From Rhizomicrobium sp. (lineage in GTDB: Bacteria; Pseudomonadota; Alphaproteobacteria; Micropepsales; Micropepsaceae), in NCBI GenBank assembly GCA_037200385.1, contig JBBCGL010000001.1, forward strand, positions 4,851,418 to 4,915,417: 64,000 nt of DNA. The letters run 5' to 3'. The notes under the pieces were generated by a model that searched no databases, had not been told where the DNA came from, and was given only the letters and a program-made list of their open reading frames with translations. Below, in pieces: positions 24,033-32,784 of this stretch. Every line of letters begins with the position of its first letter. The first letter of the stretch is position 1. Both the position numbers and the translations under genes were made by a program.

Positions 24033-25940
24033 TCAGACTTTCTGCCGGACGCCGAAATAGAAGCTCTGGCCGGCCGTGCCATAGCCGAACTCCGTTTCGT
24101 ACTTCTGGTCAAAGAGGTTTTCGACACGGCCGTATATCTCGGTCTGCTCGAACAGGCGATAGCTGAGGCCAAGATTGACCACGACATAGCTTCCGAGATT
24201 GACCGTCGTCGATGGGAACGCGCTGAAATCGCTGTCTGCCGTGTCGCTCACATAGCGCAGATCGAGATTGGCGTTCGCGCGGTCGTCCAGGAATGCGTAG
24301 TTGGCGTTCAGGTTGAGCAGGTGGCGCGGCCTTTCGGTCAGCCTCGTTCCGGTGGCGTCTTCCGCATTGTTGTAGGTGTAGGCGACGTCGAACGAGAGCT
24401 GCGCCGACGGACGCCAGTCGAGGGACGTTTCGATGCCGTCCGATATGCTCGTGCCGGGGACATTGAAGTAGTTGGGCTCCGACGTGCCGAACGCGCCGCC
24501 GAACTGGATGATGTTGCTGGCATCGAGCCGGAAATAGGTCACGCCGAGCTTGAGCTCGTCATCGAGCAGTTGTTGCTCCACGCCGACATCCCAGCTTCGG
24601 CTGGTCTGCGGCTTGAGCGCGGGATTTCCCAGCATCGGATCGCCGCAGCAGACGCCGAAAAGCTCGAACAGGCTGGGGGCGCGGAAGCCGGTCGAATAGC
24701 TGCCCTTGAGCTTGGTGTGTGTGGAAGCAATGTCGTAGGCCAACGTTCCACGATAGGTCGTGAAGGCGCCGAAGCGCTCATTGTCGTCCAGACGGACGCC
24801 CAGGGTCGCGTACAACGCGTCGAACAAGCCGGTCTGATACTCGGCGTAGTAACCGGTGTTGCGGTTCGATTCGGTTTTCGGGTCGGAGTCGGTGTGCGAG
24901 AAGTCGCGCTTGGTCTCCGCGCCGAAGACCAGGATGTTGTCCGGGTCGAAGTTCACGGCGCCCTTGAAGTCGAACTGTTCGCGCTCGCCGATATCGAAGT
25001 AGTCCGAGCCGCCATTGTCGAAATTGGTGCGGTCGTCGCGCGCGAAGGCGGCGCCGACTTCGCCGGTGAACCTGCCGTCGAACAGCCGGAATTCCGAAGA
25101 CACGCGACCGGAGTATTGATGGAAATGATCTCCGATATTGCTCTGGTCGCAGAACGGGCCGCCGCAGGCATCGTAGTTCACCAACCCGCCCGCATAGCGA
25201 TAGACCGCCTTGAGATCGACGTCGTCGCTCACCGCATAGTCGAATCGCCCATTGGTCGAAATGTTGTGATAGCGATCGGCTTCGGTGTTGCCCGGCTGGT
25301 TGCTGTCCGCGGCCGAGAAACCGTCAGTCCCGAGATATTGAACATTGACGTTGTAGCCGATGCGGTCGCCGTCCAGCCCGCCGCGTGCGCTGCCGCCGAA
25401 CAGGTAGGTGCCGTAGCTGCCACCCTCGCCATAGACGAGGCCGTCGAGATCGCCCGATCCCCGCTTCGTCGTGATGCTGATAACGCCGCCGACGGCATCG
25501 CCGCCGTACAGAACGCTCTGCGAGCCACGCAAAATCTCGATGCGGTCGATGCCCTGTGTCGTTAGCTGCGAGAAATCGAACGCCGTCTGGGTTCGGCTCG
25601 GATCAGAGACTTCAACGCCGTCGATCAGGACGAACGTGCCTTCGTTCGGCGCGCCGCGCAATTGGACGTTCGAGTCCTCGCCGCGCGGACCGGCTTGGGT
25701 GACCACGACGCCGGGTATGGTTTGCAGGACGTCCGTCACGAAGACGGTCTGCTGATCCTGTATGTCCTTCGCGGTGATCACGGAGATCGACGAGCCGATC
25801 TTCGACAGATCGGTCGGCGTGCGCGTGGCGCTGACCACGACGGTTTCCGGCAATTCGCTGTCGGCGAATGCCGGCATCGTCATGCAAAGCACGGCAGCAG
25901 CCAGAAATGCTGCCCGTGCGCCAAAGCTGCGCAAGTTCAT
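24033..25940 (-). CDS. btuB: TonB-dependent vitamin B12 receptor BtuB
   Basis: This 635-aa outer-membrane receptor imports corrinoids. It has a signal peptide (about 1-26, ending PAFA), a TonB box ETVVVSATRT, a plug with VLIDGVEVSDPSRTQ and ILRGSQSVLYGGDAVGGVI, and a 22-strand-type barrel ending in YFGVRQKV. The length is close to that of E. coli BtuB. A cobalamin riboswitch lies about 140 bases upstream on the same strand, which supports the substrate assignment. It is the first gene of the minus-strand cobalamin operon. Confidence 0.93.
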   Translation of the reverse strand: MNLRSFGARAAFLAAAVLCMTMPAFADSELPETVVVSATRTPTDLSKIGSSISVITAKDIQDQQTVFVTDVLQTIPGVVVTQAGPRGEDSNVQLRGAPNEGTFVLIDGVEVSDPSRTQTAFDFSQLTTQGIDRIEILRGSQSVLYGGDAVGGVISITTKRGSGDLDGLVYGEGGSYGTYLFGGSARGGLDGDRIGYNVNVQYLGTDGFSAADSNQPGNTEADRYHNISTNGRFDYAVSDDVDLKAVYRYAGGLVNYDACGGPFCDQSNIGDHFHQYSGRVSSEFRLFDGRFTGEVGAAFARDDRTNFDNGGSDYFDIGEREQFDFKGAVNFDPDNILVFGAETKRDFSHTDSDPKTESNRNTGYYAEYQTGLFDALYATLGVRLDDNERFGAFTTYRGTLAYDIASTHTKLKGSYSTGFRAPSLFELFGVCCGDPMLGNPALKPQTSRSWDVGVEQQLLDDELKLGVTYFRLDASNIIQFGGAFGTSEPNYFNVPGTSISDGIETSLDWRPSAQLSFDVAYTYNNAEDATGTRLTERPRHLLNLNANYAFLDDRANANLDLRYVSDTADSDFSAFPSTTVNLGSYVVVNLGLSYRLFEQTEIYGRVENLFDQKYETEFGYGTAGQSFYFGVRQKV

Positions 25941-26080
25941 GAAACGTCTCCAACCGTGGGCACGAACGCCCGGACCAACACCGGCGGTGGAGACGACGAA
26001 GCCCCCGTCCGCTCAACATGTCGCCTCTACGGAGGACCGCTCTTTCGGCAAAACACCGGCCGAAGGACGGGCGACTTCGA

Positions 26081-26245
26081 TGGCAGGTCTCCTGGCTCTT
26101 GGATCGCGGCCCGTGTCGCGCCTTCCCAAAGCTTGCGCTTCAGTGGCTATGGCGACGGGGCTCCCCAATGACAGTTGCGGGTACAGCCGCAGATTTGCGC
26201 TTAACTCTCGCGAGGTGGGCGCGCACTGCATTCCCATTTGACCCC
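26081..26245 (-). promoter_or_regulatory. Cobalamin riboswitch upstream of btuB
   Basis: On the minus strand the RNA carries the conserved elements in order: GGGAATGCAGTG, GCGCAAATCTGCGGCTG, ACCCGCAACTG, GCCACTG, GGGAAGGC and the B12 box GCCAGGAGACCTGCC (26083-26097). It fills most of the 361-base gap between btuC (ends 26302) and btuB (starts 25940). It should repress btuB and the downstream transport and assembly genes when adenosylcobalamin is sufficient. Confidence 0.93.
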
Positions 26246-26301
26246 TTGCGGGGACCATCGGGACGGACGCTAGCCAAGCGCGCTCGGCCGCGCAAGCGCG
26301 C

Positions 26302-27315
26302 TCACCAGGTCCGGCGCGCCTTGAACAGCAGGTGCAGGAAGAAGGGCGCACCCAGGAATGCGGTGACGACGCCAAGTTTCAGCTCGTTTGTCGTCGGAAT
26401 GAGCCGAACCAGGATATCTGCCGCCGTCAGGAGGATGGCGCCCGCGAGCGCCGACGGCAGCAGGAGCTTCGAAGGCTGCGATCCCGTCCAGGTTCGCATC
26501 GCATGCGGAACGACAAGGCCGACGAAGGCGATCGAGCCGCAGACGGCGACCGCCGCACCGACGCCGAGCGCAATGGCGACCATCAGGCGCAGCTGGACAA
26601 ACCGCAGATCGAAACCGAGCGACTGGGCCGCTTCCTCGCCGAGGGTCAGTGCGTCCAGCGCCTTGCGGTCCCACATCAGCAACGCGACGCTCAAGGCCGC
26701 GAACGGCAGCACGAGGAGCACATGCTGCATGCTGCGGTCTTCGACCGATCCGAGCAGCCAGAAGGTCAGCTCCATGGCGGCGAAGGGATTGGTGGAAAGA
26801 TTCAACGCCAGGGAGATCGCGGCGCCCGCCAGCGTGCCGACCGCGATGCCGCCGAGGATGAGGGCCAGCGCGCCTTCCGCCACGCGCGACAGGGCGATCA
26901 GGACGAACATCGCGATGAGCGTTCCGACAATGGCGAACAGCGGCAGCGACCACTCATAGTCCGCCGCAAAGCCGAAATAGAGCGCGATCGCGGCGCCAAG
27001 TGCGGCGCTGTTCGAGAGCCCCAGCGTCGACGGCTCCGCCAGCGGATTGCGCAGATAGCCCTGAAGCGCCGCGCCGGACATGCCGAGAATCCCGCCGACC
27101 AGGAGGCCGAGCAGCGCGCGCGGGAGCCTTATGTCGCCGATGATGGCGTTGGTGACCGGATCGGCCAGGCCGAAAAAACCTCCGACCACATGTGCGATCG
27201 GAATATGCGCGCTGCCGAACGAAATGGATGCGAGTCCGGCGGCGCAGGCCAGGACGGCGAGCACGCCGATCAGCACGGCGCCGTGATCGCGAGCGGATTT
27301 GGATGGGTCGGGCAT
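26302..27315 (-). CDS. btuC: Cobalamin ABC transporter permease
   Basis: This 337-aa FecCD/BtuC-type inner-membrane permease has about ten hydrophobic segments. The family motifs RLPRALLGLLVGGILGMSGAA..Q, RNPLAEPSTLGLSNSAALGA and, near the C-terminus, VGLVVPHAMR are present. It lies upstream of the btuB riboswitch, so it is not in the riboswitch-controlled transcript unless it has another promoter. It diverges from the btuF-like gene across an 84-base gap. Together with BtuD and BtuF it completes a B12 importer. Confidence 0.92.
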   Translation of the reverse strand: MPDPSKSARDHGAVLIGVLAVLACAAGLASISFGSAHIPIAHVVGGFFGLADPVTNAIIGDIRLPRALLGLLVGGILGMSGAALQGYLRNPLAEPSTLGLSNSAALGAAIALYFGFAADYEWSLPLFAIVGTLIAMFVLIALSRVAEGALALILGGIAVGTLAGAAISLALNLSTNPFAAMELTFWLLGSVEDRSMQHVLLVLPFAALSVALLMWDRKALDALTLGEEAAQSLGFDLRFVQLRLMVAIALGVGAAVAVCGSIAFVGLVVPHAMRTWTGSQPSKLLLPSALAGAILLTAADILVRLIPTTNELKLGVVTAFLGAPFFLHLLFKARRTW

Positions 27316-27399
27316 GCGGGCGCCACCTTGCTGTCAACGGGAGCCGGAGGCAAGATCGGCGCAGAACGCGAGGATCGGGCCATCTCAATCGCTGCATTC

Positions 27400-28224
27400 G
27401 TGCGCTTTGCCGGCGTCTTGATGGCCATGGCGATTGCCTTTGACGGCAATGCGCTGGCCCGTCCGCACCGAATCGTCTCGATCAACATGTGCGCGGACCA
27501 ATATCTGATGGTCTTGGCCGATAAGGAGCAGATCGCGGGGCTGTCCGACTACGCGCGCGACAAAACCCTCTCGTTCTATGCCGCGCGGGCGCAGAGCTAT
27601 CCCGTCGTGAAAAGCACTGCCGAGGCCATCATGCCGCTGCAGCCCGATCTCATCCTGGGCAGCCCGTCACGCCGGCTTCAGACGCGCGCGTTGTTGAAGC
27701 GCTTCGGCTTCAGGACGCTGGATGTGACGGTGGCGCGCAACTTCGACGATATCGTGAAGCAGACGCGGCTGATCGCCGGGGCGGTGGGCTATCCCGCGCG
27801 CGGCGAGGCCCTGATCGCATCGACGCGGGCGCGGCTGGCCAAAGTGCGGCCGCTGCCGTCCAATCCGCCGCCGGTCGCCGTGTATTATCAGCGCCAGGGT
27901 TACGTCACCGGCACCGATACGCTGATGGACGAGATGATGCGCAGAGTCGGGCTGCAAAACCTGGCGGGGCGTCTCCACGATGCGCAGTTGGCGCATGTCG
28001 ATCTCGAAGCGATCGTGGCGGCGCGGCCGAACTACATCATCTTCACCAACGATCAAAGCCATATCCGCGACTGGGGTGCGATGTTGCTGAGCAACCCGGC
28101 TCTTGCGGCAATCCAGGGCAAGCCGCGTCGTCTCTACATTCCCGACACACTGACGGTCTGCGGCGGCCCCTCCTATCCCGCTGCCGTCGAGCGCCTCTCG
28201 GCCGAACTGCACAACGCGCACTGA
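27400..28224 (+). CDS. btuF: Cobalamin ABC transporter substrate-binding protein
   Basis: This protein of about 274 aa is of the BtuF/FecB periplasmic-binding type. An N-terminal hydrophobic signal (FAGVLMAMAIAF) is followed by RIVSINMCADQYLMVLAD, the usual first strand of the binding domain, and a two-lobe Rossmann-like body. I favour the GTG at 27400 because it gives a short basic-hydrophobic signal; the ATG at 27421 is an alternative. It is divergent from btuC and convergent with the phosphatase gene. Haem or siderophore binding cannot be excluded by sequence alone, but every neighbour concerns cobalamin. Confidence 0.85.
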   Translation: MRFAGVLMAMAIAFDGNALARPHRIVSINMCADQYLMVLADKEQIAGLSDYARDKTLSFYAARAQSYPVVKSTAEAIMPLQPDLILGSPSRRLQTRALLKRFGFRTLDVTVARNFDDIVKQTRLIAGAVGYPARGEALIASTRARLAKVRPLPSNPPPVAVYYQRQGYVTGTDTLMDEMMRRVGLQNLAGRLHDAQLAHVDLEAIVAARPNYIIFTNDQSHIRDWGAMLLSNPALAAIQGKPRRLYIPDTLTVCGGPSYPAAVERLSAELHNAH

Positions 28225-28240
28225 GGTCCGCTGCCGCGAT

Positions 28241-28798
28241 CTACCGGCCGAACGACCGCAACGACCAAAAGCGGCCGTTGTGGCGCATGTCGATCGTCGA
28301 AAGCGGCTCGACGTCCAGCCGCCAGAAGGCGTCGGCGGGCGCGCGAAGAGCGTGAAGGACGGCGGCACGCATGACGGACGCGTGCGTGACAGCGACTATG
28401 TGTCCCGCGGCGGGCAATGTCTCCAGCCAGGCATCGACACGTTCGAAAAGCTCCGTCAAGGATTCGCCGCCGTGCGGCTTGGCGCCGGGCTCCGACAGCC
28501 ACAGCACTGTGCCATTGGGGTCGTCCCTCTGGATGTCCTTCAAATGGCGCCCGCGCCAGTTGCCCAGGTCGCAGTCGCGAAGCGTATCCGTGGTGGCGAC
28601 CTGCAAACCGAGCAGCCCGGCCGTCTCCAGCGCTCGCCGCTCCGGTGCGCAGAGCACGGTGCCGGCCGTCGTAGCGATTGATCGCAGCGCATCGAGATTC
28701 TTCGCCGGACCGGGCTCGATCCCATCATCGCGCGGAAAGGCACCAAGGCGTTGGGCTGCAGTCGCCGCGTGACAGATGAGAGTGAGGTGGCTGGTCAT
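28241..28798 (-). CDS. Histidine phosphatase-like protein with altered RHG motif
   Basis: This 185-aa protein has the phosphoglycerate-mutase-type histidine phosphatase fold. The N-terminal catalytic motif, usually LxRHGxT, reads LICHAAT here: the phosphoacceptor His is kept, but the phosphate-binding Arg is replaced by Cys. The second Arg region (APERRALETAGLL) and the C-terminal VTHASVMRAAV are present. Its place among cobalamin genes suggests an alpha-ribazole-phosphatase-related or accessory role. A second, canonical homologue lies at 39663-40259, so this copy may have diverged in function. Confidence 0.8.
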   Translation of the reverse strand: MTSHLTLICHAATAAQRLGAFPRDDGIEPGPAKNLDALRSIATTAGTVLCAPERRALETAGLLGLQVATTDTLRDCDLGNWRGRHLKDIQRDDPNGTVLWLSEPGAKPHGGESLTELFERVDAWLETLPAAGHIVAVTHASVMRAAVLHALRAPADAFWRLDVEPLSTIDMRHNGRFWSLRSFGR

Positions 28799-28894
28799 GA
28801 TCAACCGATGCAAGGTCGGCGTTCGACAATCGTTCGCGCCGCATTGACCGCGGCGGCATCTTCGATATGTTCTGGAATACGCGCAAGGTTCTCG

Positions 28895-29037
28895 CAAGAG
28901 ATCAAAAGGGAACGCGGTTCGAAACCGCGGCTGCCCCCGCAACTGTAACCGGCGAGCGATCGTCCGACATGCCACTGGGACACGGGTCTCGGGAAGGCGG
29001 GCGATCGCAAAGACCCGGGAGCCAGGAGACCTGCCTC
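28895..29037 (+). promoter_or_regulatory. Cobalamin riboswitch upstream of second TonB receptor
   Basis: Conserved cobalamin-aptamer elements are readable on the plus strand: AGGGAA, the GCGGTTCGAAACCGC hairpin, CTGCCCCCGCAACTG, GCCACTGGG, GGGAAGGCGGGC and the B12 box GCCAGGAGACCTGCC (29021-29035). It lies in the 402-base gap between the phosphatase (start 28798) and the receptor (start 29201); the stretch before it probably holds the promoter. Confidence 0.93.
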
Positions 29038-29092
29038 GCGCCGTCGTCCTGTTTCCGGCCGGGGTGCGCTGGGGGCTGCGGGGGAAACCGTC

Positions 29093-29119
29093 GCGACGAC
29101 ATATTGGAGTCGTCGTCGC
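29093..29119 (+). promoter_or_regulatory. Hairpin in the riboswitch leader (possible expression platform)
   Basis: GCGACGAC (29093-29100) and GTCGTCGC (29112-29119) form a perfect 8-bp stem with an 11-base loop, between the B12 box and the receptor start codon. There is no downstream U-run, so control by translation or by a rho-dependent route is more likely than intrinsic termination. The role is inferred. Confidence 0.4.
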
Positions 29120-29200
29120 GGGGCCTCGGTTGAGTTCTGCATCATTTGAAGACCGTACGCTTCCGCGTGCCGGCTCCTGGATCCCGACCAGGAGAATGTC

Positions 29201-31180
29201 ATGCGCAAATTGTTCTTGCCTTTGCTTGCCGGGCTGACCGCCCTACCTCTGACCGCTGCTTTAGGGGCGGATGCGAACGCGGTCGAAACCGTCGTGGTGA
29301 CGGGCAGCCTGGAGAACGAGATTCCCCAGCTCCTTTCGCGGAATGGTACGCAGGTCGACGTGATCGCCGCGAAAGCCATCAAGAACGGCAGCTATGTCGA
29401 TATCTCGCAGACGCTGGCTGCCGAGGCGCCAGGCCTCTATATCTCGTCCCAGCACGGTCCTTTCGACTATGTCGACGTCTCGCTGCTGGGCTCGCGCACC
29501 GCGGACGTGCTGTGGCTGGTCGACGGCGTGCGCATCGACAACCGGCTTTACGCCGGCACGACGCCGCTGGATTCCATCCCCGCCAGCATGGTGGAGCGCA
29601 TCGAGGTCATCCAGGGCGGCGAGTCCCTGTTCTACGGCACCCAGGCGGTGGCGGGCGCGGTGAACATCATCACCAAGTCCTTCAGCAGCACGCCGGACGG
29701 CGCCGTCACGATCGGCGGCGACACCAATTATGGCGCGCATGCCGATGGCTATTTCCGCGACGGCTTCGGCCGCAGCAAGTTCGTGGTCTACGGCTCGGCG
29801 GACATATCGCCCGGCTTCCGTCCCATTCCCGAGGGCGAATTTCAGCCGAGCGAGACGTTGCGCATGCGGGGCTATCACGTGTTCAGCGGCGGCGGCAAAT
29901 ACCAGTTTGCCGCGACGGACGATCTCACGTTCACCGCGTCCTACGAGAAGAACATCGCGCATCTCGAATATCCGTCGCCACAGGACGTCAACACGGCGTT
30001 CAACCAGCGCAGCGAGGATCTGGTCACGGCCAAGATCGACTACGCGCCCAGCGACGATGTGCAGCTGTTCGTCAAGGGTTACTATCACTGGTGGATTTCG
30101 CACTACACCGAGTTCGACAACGATCCGGCCGGCGGTCTCGACATCGAGGACGATCATGACCACTGGGGCTATGTCGACCGCGGCGTCAACGCGATGGCGA
30201 AAATCGGCCTGCTGCCCGGGCTCAGCTCGGTCGTCGGATATGACTATCAGAACTACAACGGCAACGACGCGGTGCTGGTGATCGCCCCGCAATCGGAAGA
30301 GGCGCACGCGGTGTTCGGGCAGATCGAGGCGGCCGACCTGATCCCGAACGCGCATCTGGCGGTGGGCGTCCGCTACAACATGCCCAGCGTGGGCGAATCC
30401 GCTTTTGTCTGGAATGTCAGCGGTCAATACGACGTCTCGGACATGCTCTATGTGAAGGGCATGGCCGGCACCAGCTTCCGGCTTCCGACCGCGGAGGAGC
30501 TGTTTGCCAACGATCCCGACGACGAGAGGGGCAACCCCGGTCTGCGGCCCGAGCGCAGCATCGGCTTCAACGGATCGGTTGGCGGCCATTTCGACCTGGG
30601 TGTGCCCGTGGACTGGCACGTCACGGGCTTCTATCGCGAGATCAAGGATCTCATCGACTACGCCACCTTCGATCCGGCGACGGACCAGGATGTGTTCGGC
30701 AATGTCGACGGCAAGGTGATCACGCGCGGATTCGAGGCCTATGCCTCCGCGCCGATCCGCGATGACCTGTCGGGCACCGCCGACTTCACCTATGCCGCGG
30801 CGCGCGAGACCGGCTCTTCGGCACAGTTCAATCGGATTCCGGAAACCGTGTTCAAGCTCGGCCTCGACTATCATCCGCAGGACCTGCCGTTCGGCGCCAG
30901 CCTGACGCTGCAGCATGTCGGCGACCTGCAAGACACGATTGGCGGCGGTGTCGGGCGCATCGGATACGGCGACTACACGGTGCTCGATATCGGCACGCGG
31001 GTGTTCCTGGACGACGAGCACCGGCACCGGATCGGGCTCAACCTCGACAACGCGTTCGATGAAGCCTACGCAGCACATCTGGGTCGCGGTACCGACGATG
31101 TGACGGGCGACTCGTATGTCGTTCACGATCGGGGCATGCCGCGCACGCTCTATTTCAACTACACATTCTCGCTTCAATAG
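29201..31180 (+). CDS. TonB-dependent receptor, B12-riboswitch controlled
   Basis: This 659-aa outer-membrane receptor has a signal peptide (about 1-24), a TonB box ETVVVTGS, a plug with VLWLVDGVRIDNRLY and VIQGGESLFYGTQAVAGAV, and a barrel ending FNYTFSLQ. It is BtuB-like in size and plug layout but clearly distinct from the BtuB at 24033-25940. A cobalamin riboswitch precedes it, so the cargo is probably a corrinoid or a related cobalt complex. The ATG at 29201 follows a GGAGA ribosome-binding site. It is followed 24 bases later by the PepSY protein gene. Confidence 0.92.
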   Translation: MRKLFLPLLAGLTALPLTAALGADANAVETVVVTGSLENEIPQLLSRNGTQVDVIAAKAIKNGSYVDISQTLAAEAPGLYISSQHGPFDYVDVSLLGSRTADVLWLVDGVRIDNRLYAGTTPLDSIPASMVERIEVIQGGESLFYGTQAVAGAVNIITKSFSSTPDGAVTIGGDTNYGAHADGYFRDGFGRSKFVVYGSADISPGFRPIPEGEFQPSETLRMRGYHVFSGGGKYQFAATDDLTFTASYEKNIAHLEYPSPQDVNTAFNQRSEDLVTAKIDYAPSDDVQLFVKGYYHWWISHYTEFDNDPAGGLDIEDDHDHWGYVDRGVNAMAKIGLLPGLSSVVGYDYQNYNGNDAVLVIAPQSEEAHAVFGQIEAADLIPNAHLAVGVRYNMPSVGESAFVWNVSGQYDVSDMLYVKGMAGTSFRLPTAEELFANDPDDERGNPGLRPERSIGFNGSVGGHFDLGVPVDWHVTGFYREIKDLIDYATFDPATDQDVFGNVDGKVITRGFEAYASAPIRDDLSGTADFTYAAARETGSSAQFNRIPETVFKLGLDYHPQDLPFGASLTLQHVGDLQDTIGGGVGRIGYGDYTVLDIGTRVFLDDEHRHRIGLNLDNAFDEAYAAHLGRGTDDVTGDSYVVHDRGMPRTLYFNYTFSLQ

Positions 31181-31204
31181 GCGGCGGCGGGAGACGGTAC
31201 GGCC

Positions 31205-32632
31205 ATGCGCATCGCTCTGCGGTGGATTTTCGCCATCCACCGCTACATCGGCATCGGGCTCGGTCTGCTGATGCTGATGTGGTGCCTTTCCGGCATCGTG
31301 ATGATGTATGTGCCGTACCCCTCGCTGTCCGGGGCGGCGCGCCAGGCAGGTCTCCAGCGGCTGGACCTCGGCCAGTGCTGTATCGTGCCGTCCGGCGGCG
31401 GCCCGCCGTCCTTCTCGGTGGAGATGATCCACGGCCGCCTGTTGCTCTATGGCGGCAAGACGCTGGTCGATCTGCGCACCGGTCACGAGGCCGGCGGCAT
31501 CACGCCGGCCGACGCGCGCGCGAGCGCCGAGCGCTTCGCCCGGGGCAATTCGCTTGCGGCGACCCGGATGACGCTGGAAACGATCGGCAGCGACCAGTGG
31601 ACCGTCTCGGGCGGGTTTCGCCACGACCGGCCGCTGTACAAGTTCAGCCTGAACGACAAGGCCGGCACCCGCCTCTACGTCTCCAGTGCGACCGGCAAGG
31701 TCGTGCAGCGCGTCACCGCCTCGCAGCGCTTCTGGAACTATCTGGGCGCCGTGCCGCATTGGCTCTACTTCACGCGGCTGCGTGCCGATCCTCTGCTGTG
31801 GGGTCAGGTGGTTATCTGGACGTCCCTGCTTGGCAGCTTCCTGGTCGCGACGGGCCTCTATATCGGCATCCGGCAATGGTGGGTCGCGCGTGGGGTCGGG
31901 CGTTGGTCGCCCTATCGCGGATTCGCGTTGTGGCATCACCTGCCCGGATTGCTCTTCGGCGTGTTCCTCCTGAGCTGGATCGTAAGCGGTCTTCTTTCCA
32001 TGAATCCCTGGGGCCTTCTCGAAGGTGACAACCGCCCCGACACCGGTGCGCTGCGCGGTCCGCCGGCGACATTTGCCCGGATCGGAGCGGCGCTCCGCGC
32101 GGCTTCGAACACGGAGCGCGCCGCGGATATCGTTTCGCTGGCGTCGGCGCCGCTGAACGGAAAGCTCTATCTGATCGCAACGGGCCGTGACGGACGTCGC
32201 CGGCGGCTGGACGCGGCAGGGCAACGCGCGCCACTTACGCAAGCGGATATCGCATTCATCGCGCACGCCATCTTGCATGCGCCCGCCGCGCGGCCGAGCC
32301 TTGTGCCGGACGGCGACGACTATCACTTTGCCCAGGACGGCACGGGACCAAGCTTGCCGGTGTTGCGGCTGATCGCCGCGAACGGCGATCGCTTCTACAT
32401 CGACCCGGTGTCCGGCGAACCGGTCGCGGCGTTCGGCGCAGCGGATCGCGGCTATCGCTGGCTGTTTCAAGGCCTGCACAGGCTCGATTTCACGGCCGCG
32501 ATGCGCACGCGTCCTGGATGGGACGTCATGATGCTCGTGCTGCTGACCGGCGCTTCATCGGTCGCTGCGACAGGCGTCTATCTGGGATTGCGCCATATCG
32601 GGCGGCTGATGGCTCGGCGCGTTGACAGGTAG
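31205..32632 (+). CDS. PepSY domain membrane protein
   Basis: This 475-aa integral membrane protein is of the PepSY-associated TM type. A first helix (about 12-36, with GLLMLMWCLSGIVMM) is followed by a soluble PepSY-like region, a helix pair near 200-225 and 240-270 around ALWHHLPGLLFGVFLLSWIVSG, and a final helix near 440-465. Homologues such as PiuB/FoxB sit beside TonB receptors and are implicated in reductive release of metal from imported chelates. Here it follows a riboswitch-controlled receptor, so a role in processing an imported corrinoid is a reasonable inference but has not been shown. Confidence 0.85.
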   Translation: MRIALRWIFAIHRYIGIGLGLLMLMWCLSGIVMMYVPYPSLSGAARQAGLQRLDLGQCCIVPSGGGPPSFSVEMIHGRLLLYGGKTLVDLRTGHEAGGITPADARASAERFARGNSLAATRMTLETIGSDQWTVSGGFRHDRPLYKFSLNDKAGTRLYVSSATGKVVQRVTASQRFWNYLGAVPHWLYFTRLRADPLLWGQVVIWTSLLGSFLVATGLYIGIRQWWVARGVGRWSPYRGFALWHHLPGLLFGVFLLSWIVSGLLSMNPWGLLEGDNRPDTGALRGPPATFARIGAALRAASNTERAADIVSLASAPLNGKLYLIATGRDGRRRRLDAAGQRAPLTQADIAFIAHAILHAPAARPSLVPDGDDYHFAQDGTGPSLPVLRLIAANGDRFYIDPVSGEPVAAFGAADRGYRWLFQGLHRLDFTAAMRTRPGWDVMMLVLLTGASSVAATGVYLGLRHIGRLMARRVDR

Positions 32633-32654
32633 AGCGGGTCCATTCAAGGTGGCC

Positions 32655-32745
32655 GCACTGCAACGAAGTGGGAAGCCGGTGCAAATCCGGCGCGGTCGCG
32701 CCGCTGTAATCGGCAAGTTCGAGCCGAGAGCCAGACCTCTCTTCG
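32655..32745 (+). promoter_or_regulatory. Compact cobalamin riboswitch upstream of cbtB
   Basis: The segment reads, in order, CTGCAACGAAGTGGGAAGCC, GGTGCAAATCCGGCGC, GGTCGCGCCGCTGTAA, then GAGCCGAGAGCCAGACCTC. This matches the shorter cobalamin-aptamer type often found before cbtAB, with GAGCCAGACCTC in place of the classical B12 box. It lies in the 152-base gap between the PepSY gene and cbtB. Confidence 0.88.
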
Positions 32746-32784
32746 ATGCGCAATCGATCGGGACGCGAAATCCCAGGAGGCGAC

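Noticed and set aside
29261-32479. Over 1000-codon open frame on the minus strand opposite the receptor and PepSY genes
   Set aside because: It shows the same artefact pattern; the plus-strand proteins have signal peptides, plug motifs and membrane segments, while this frame has none.
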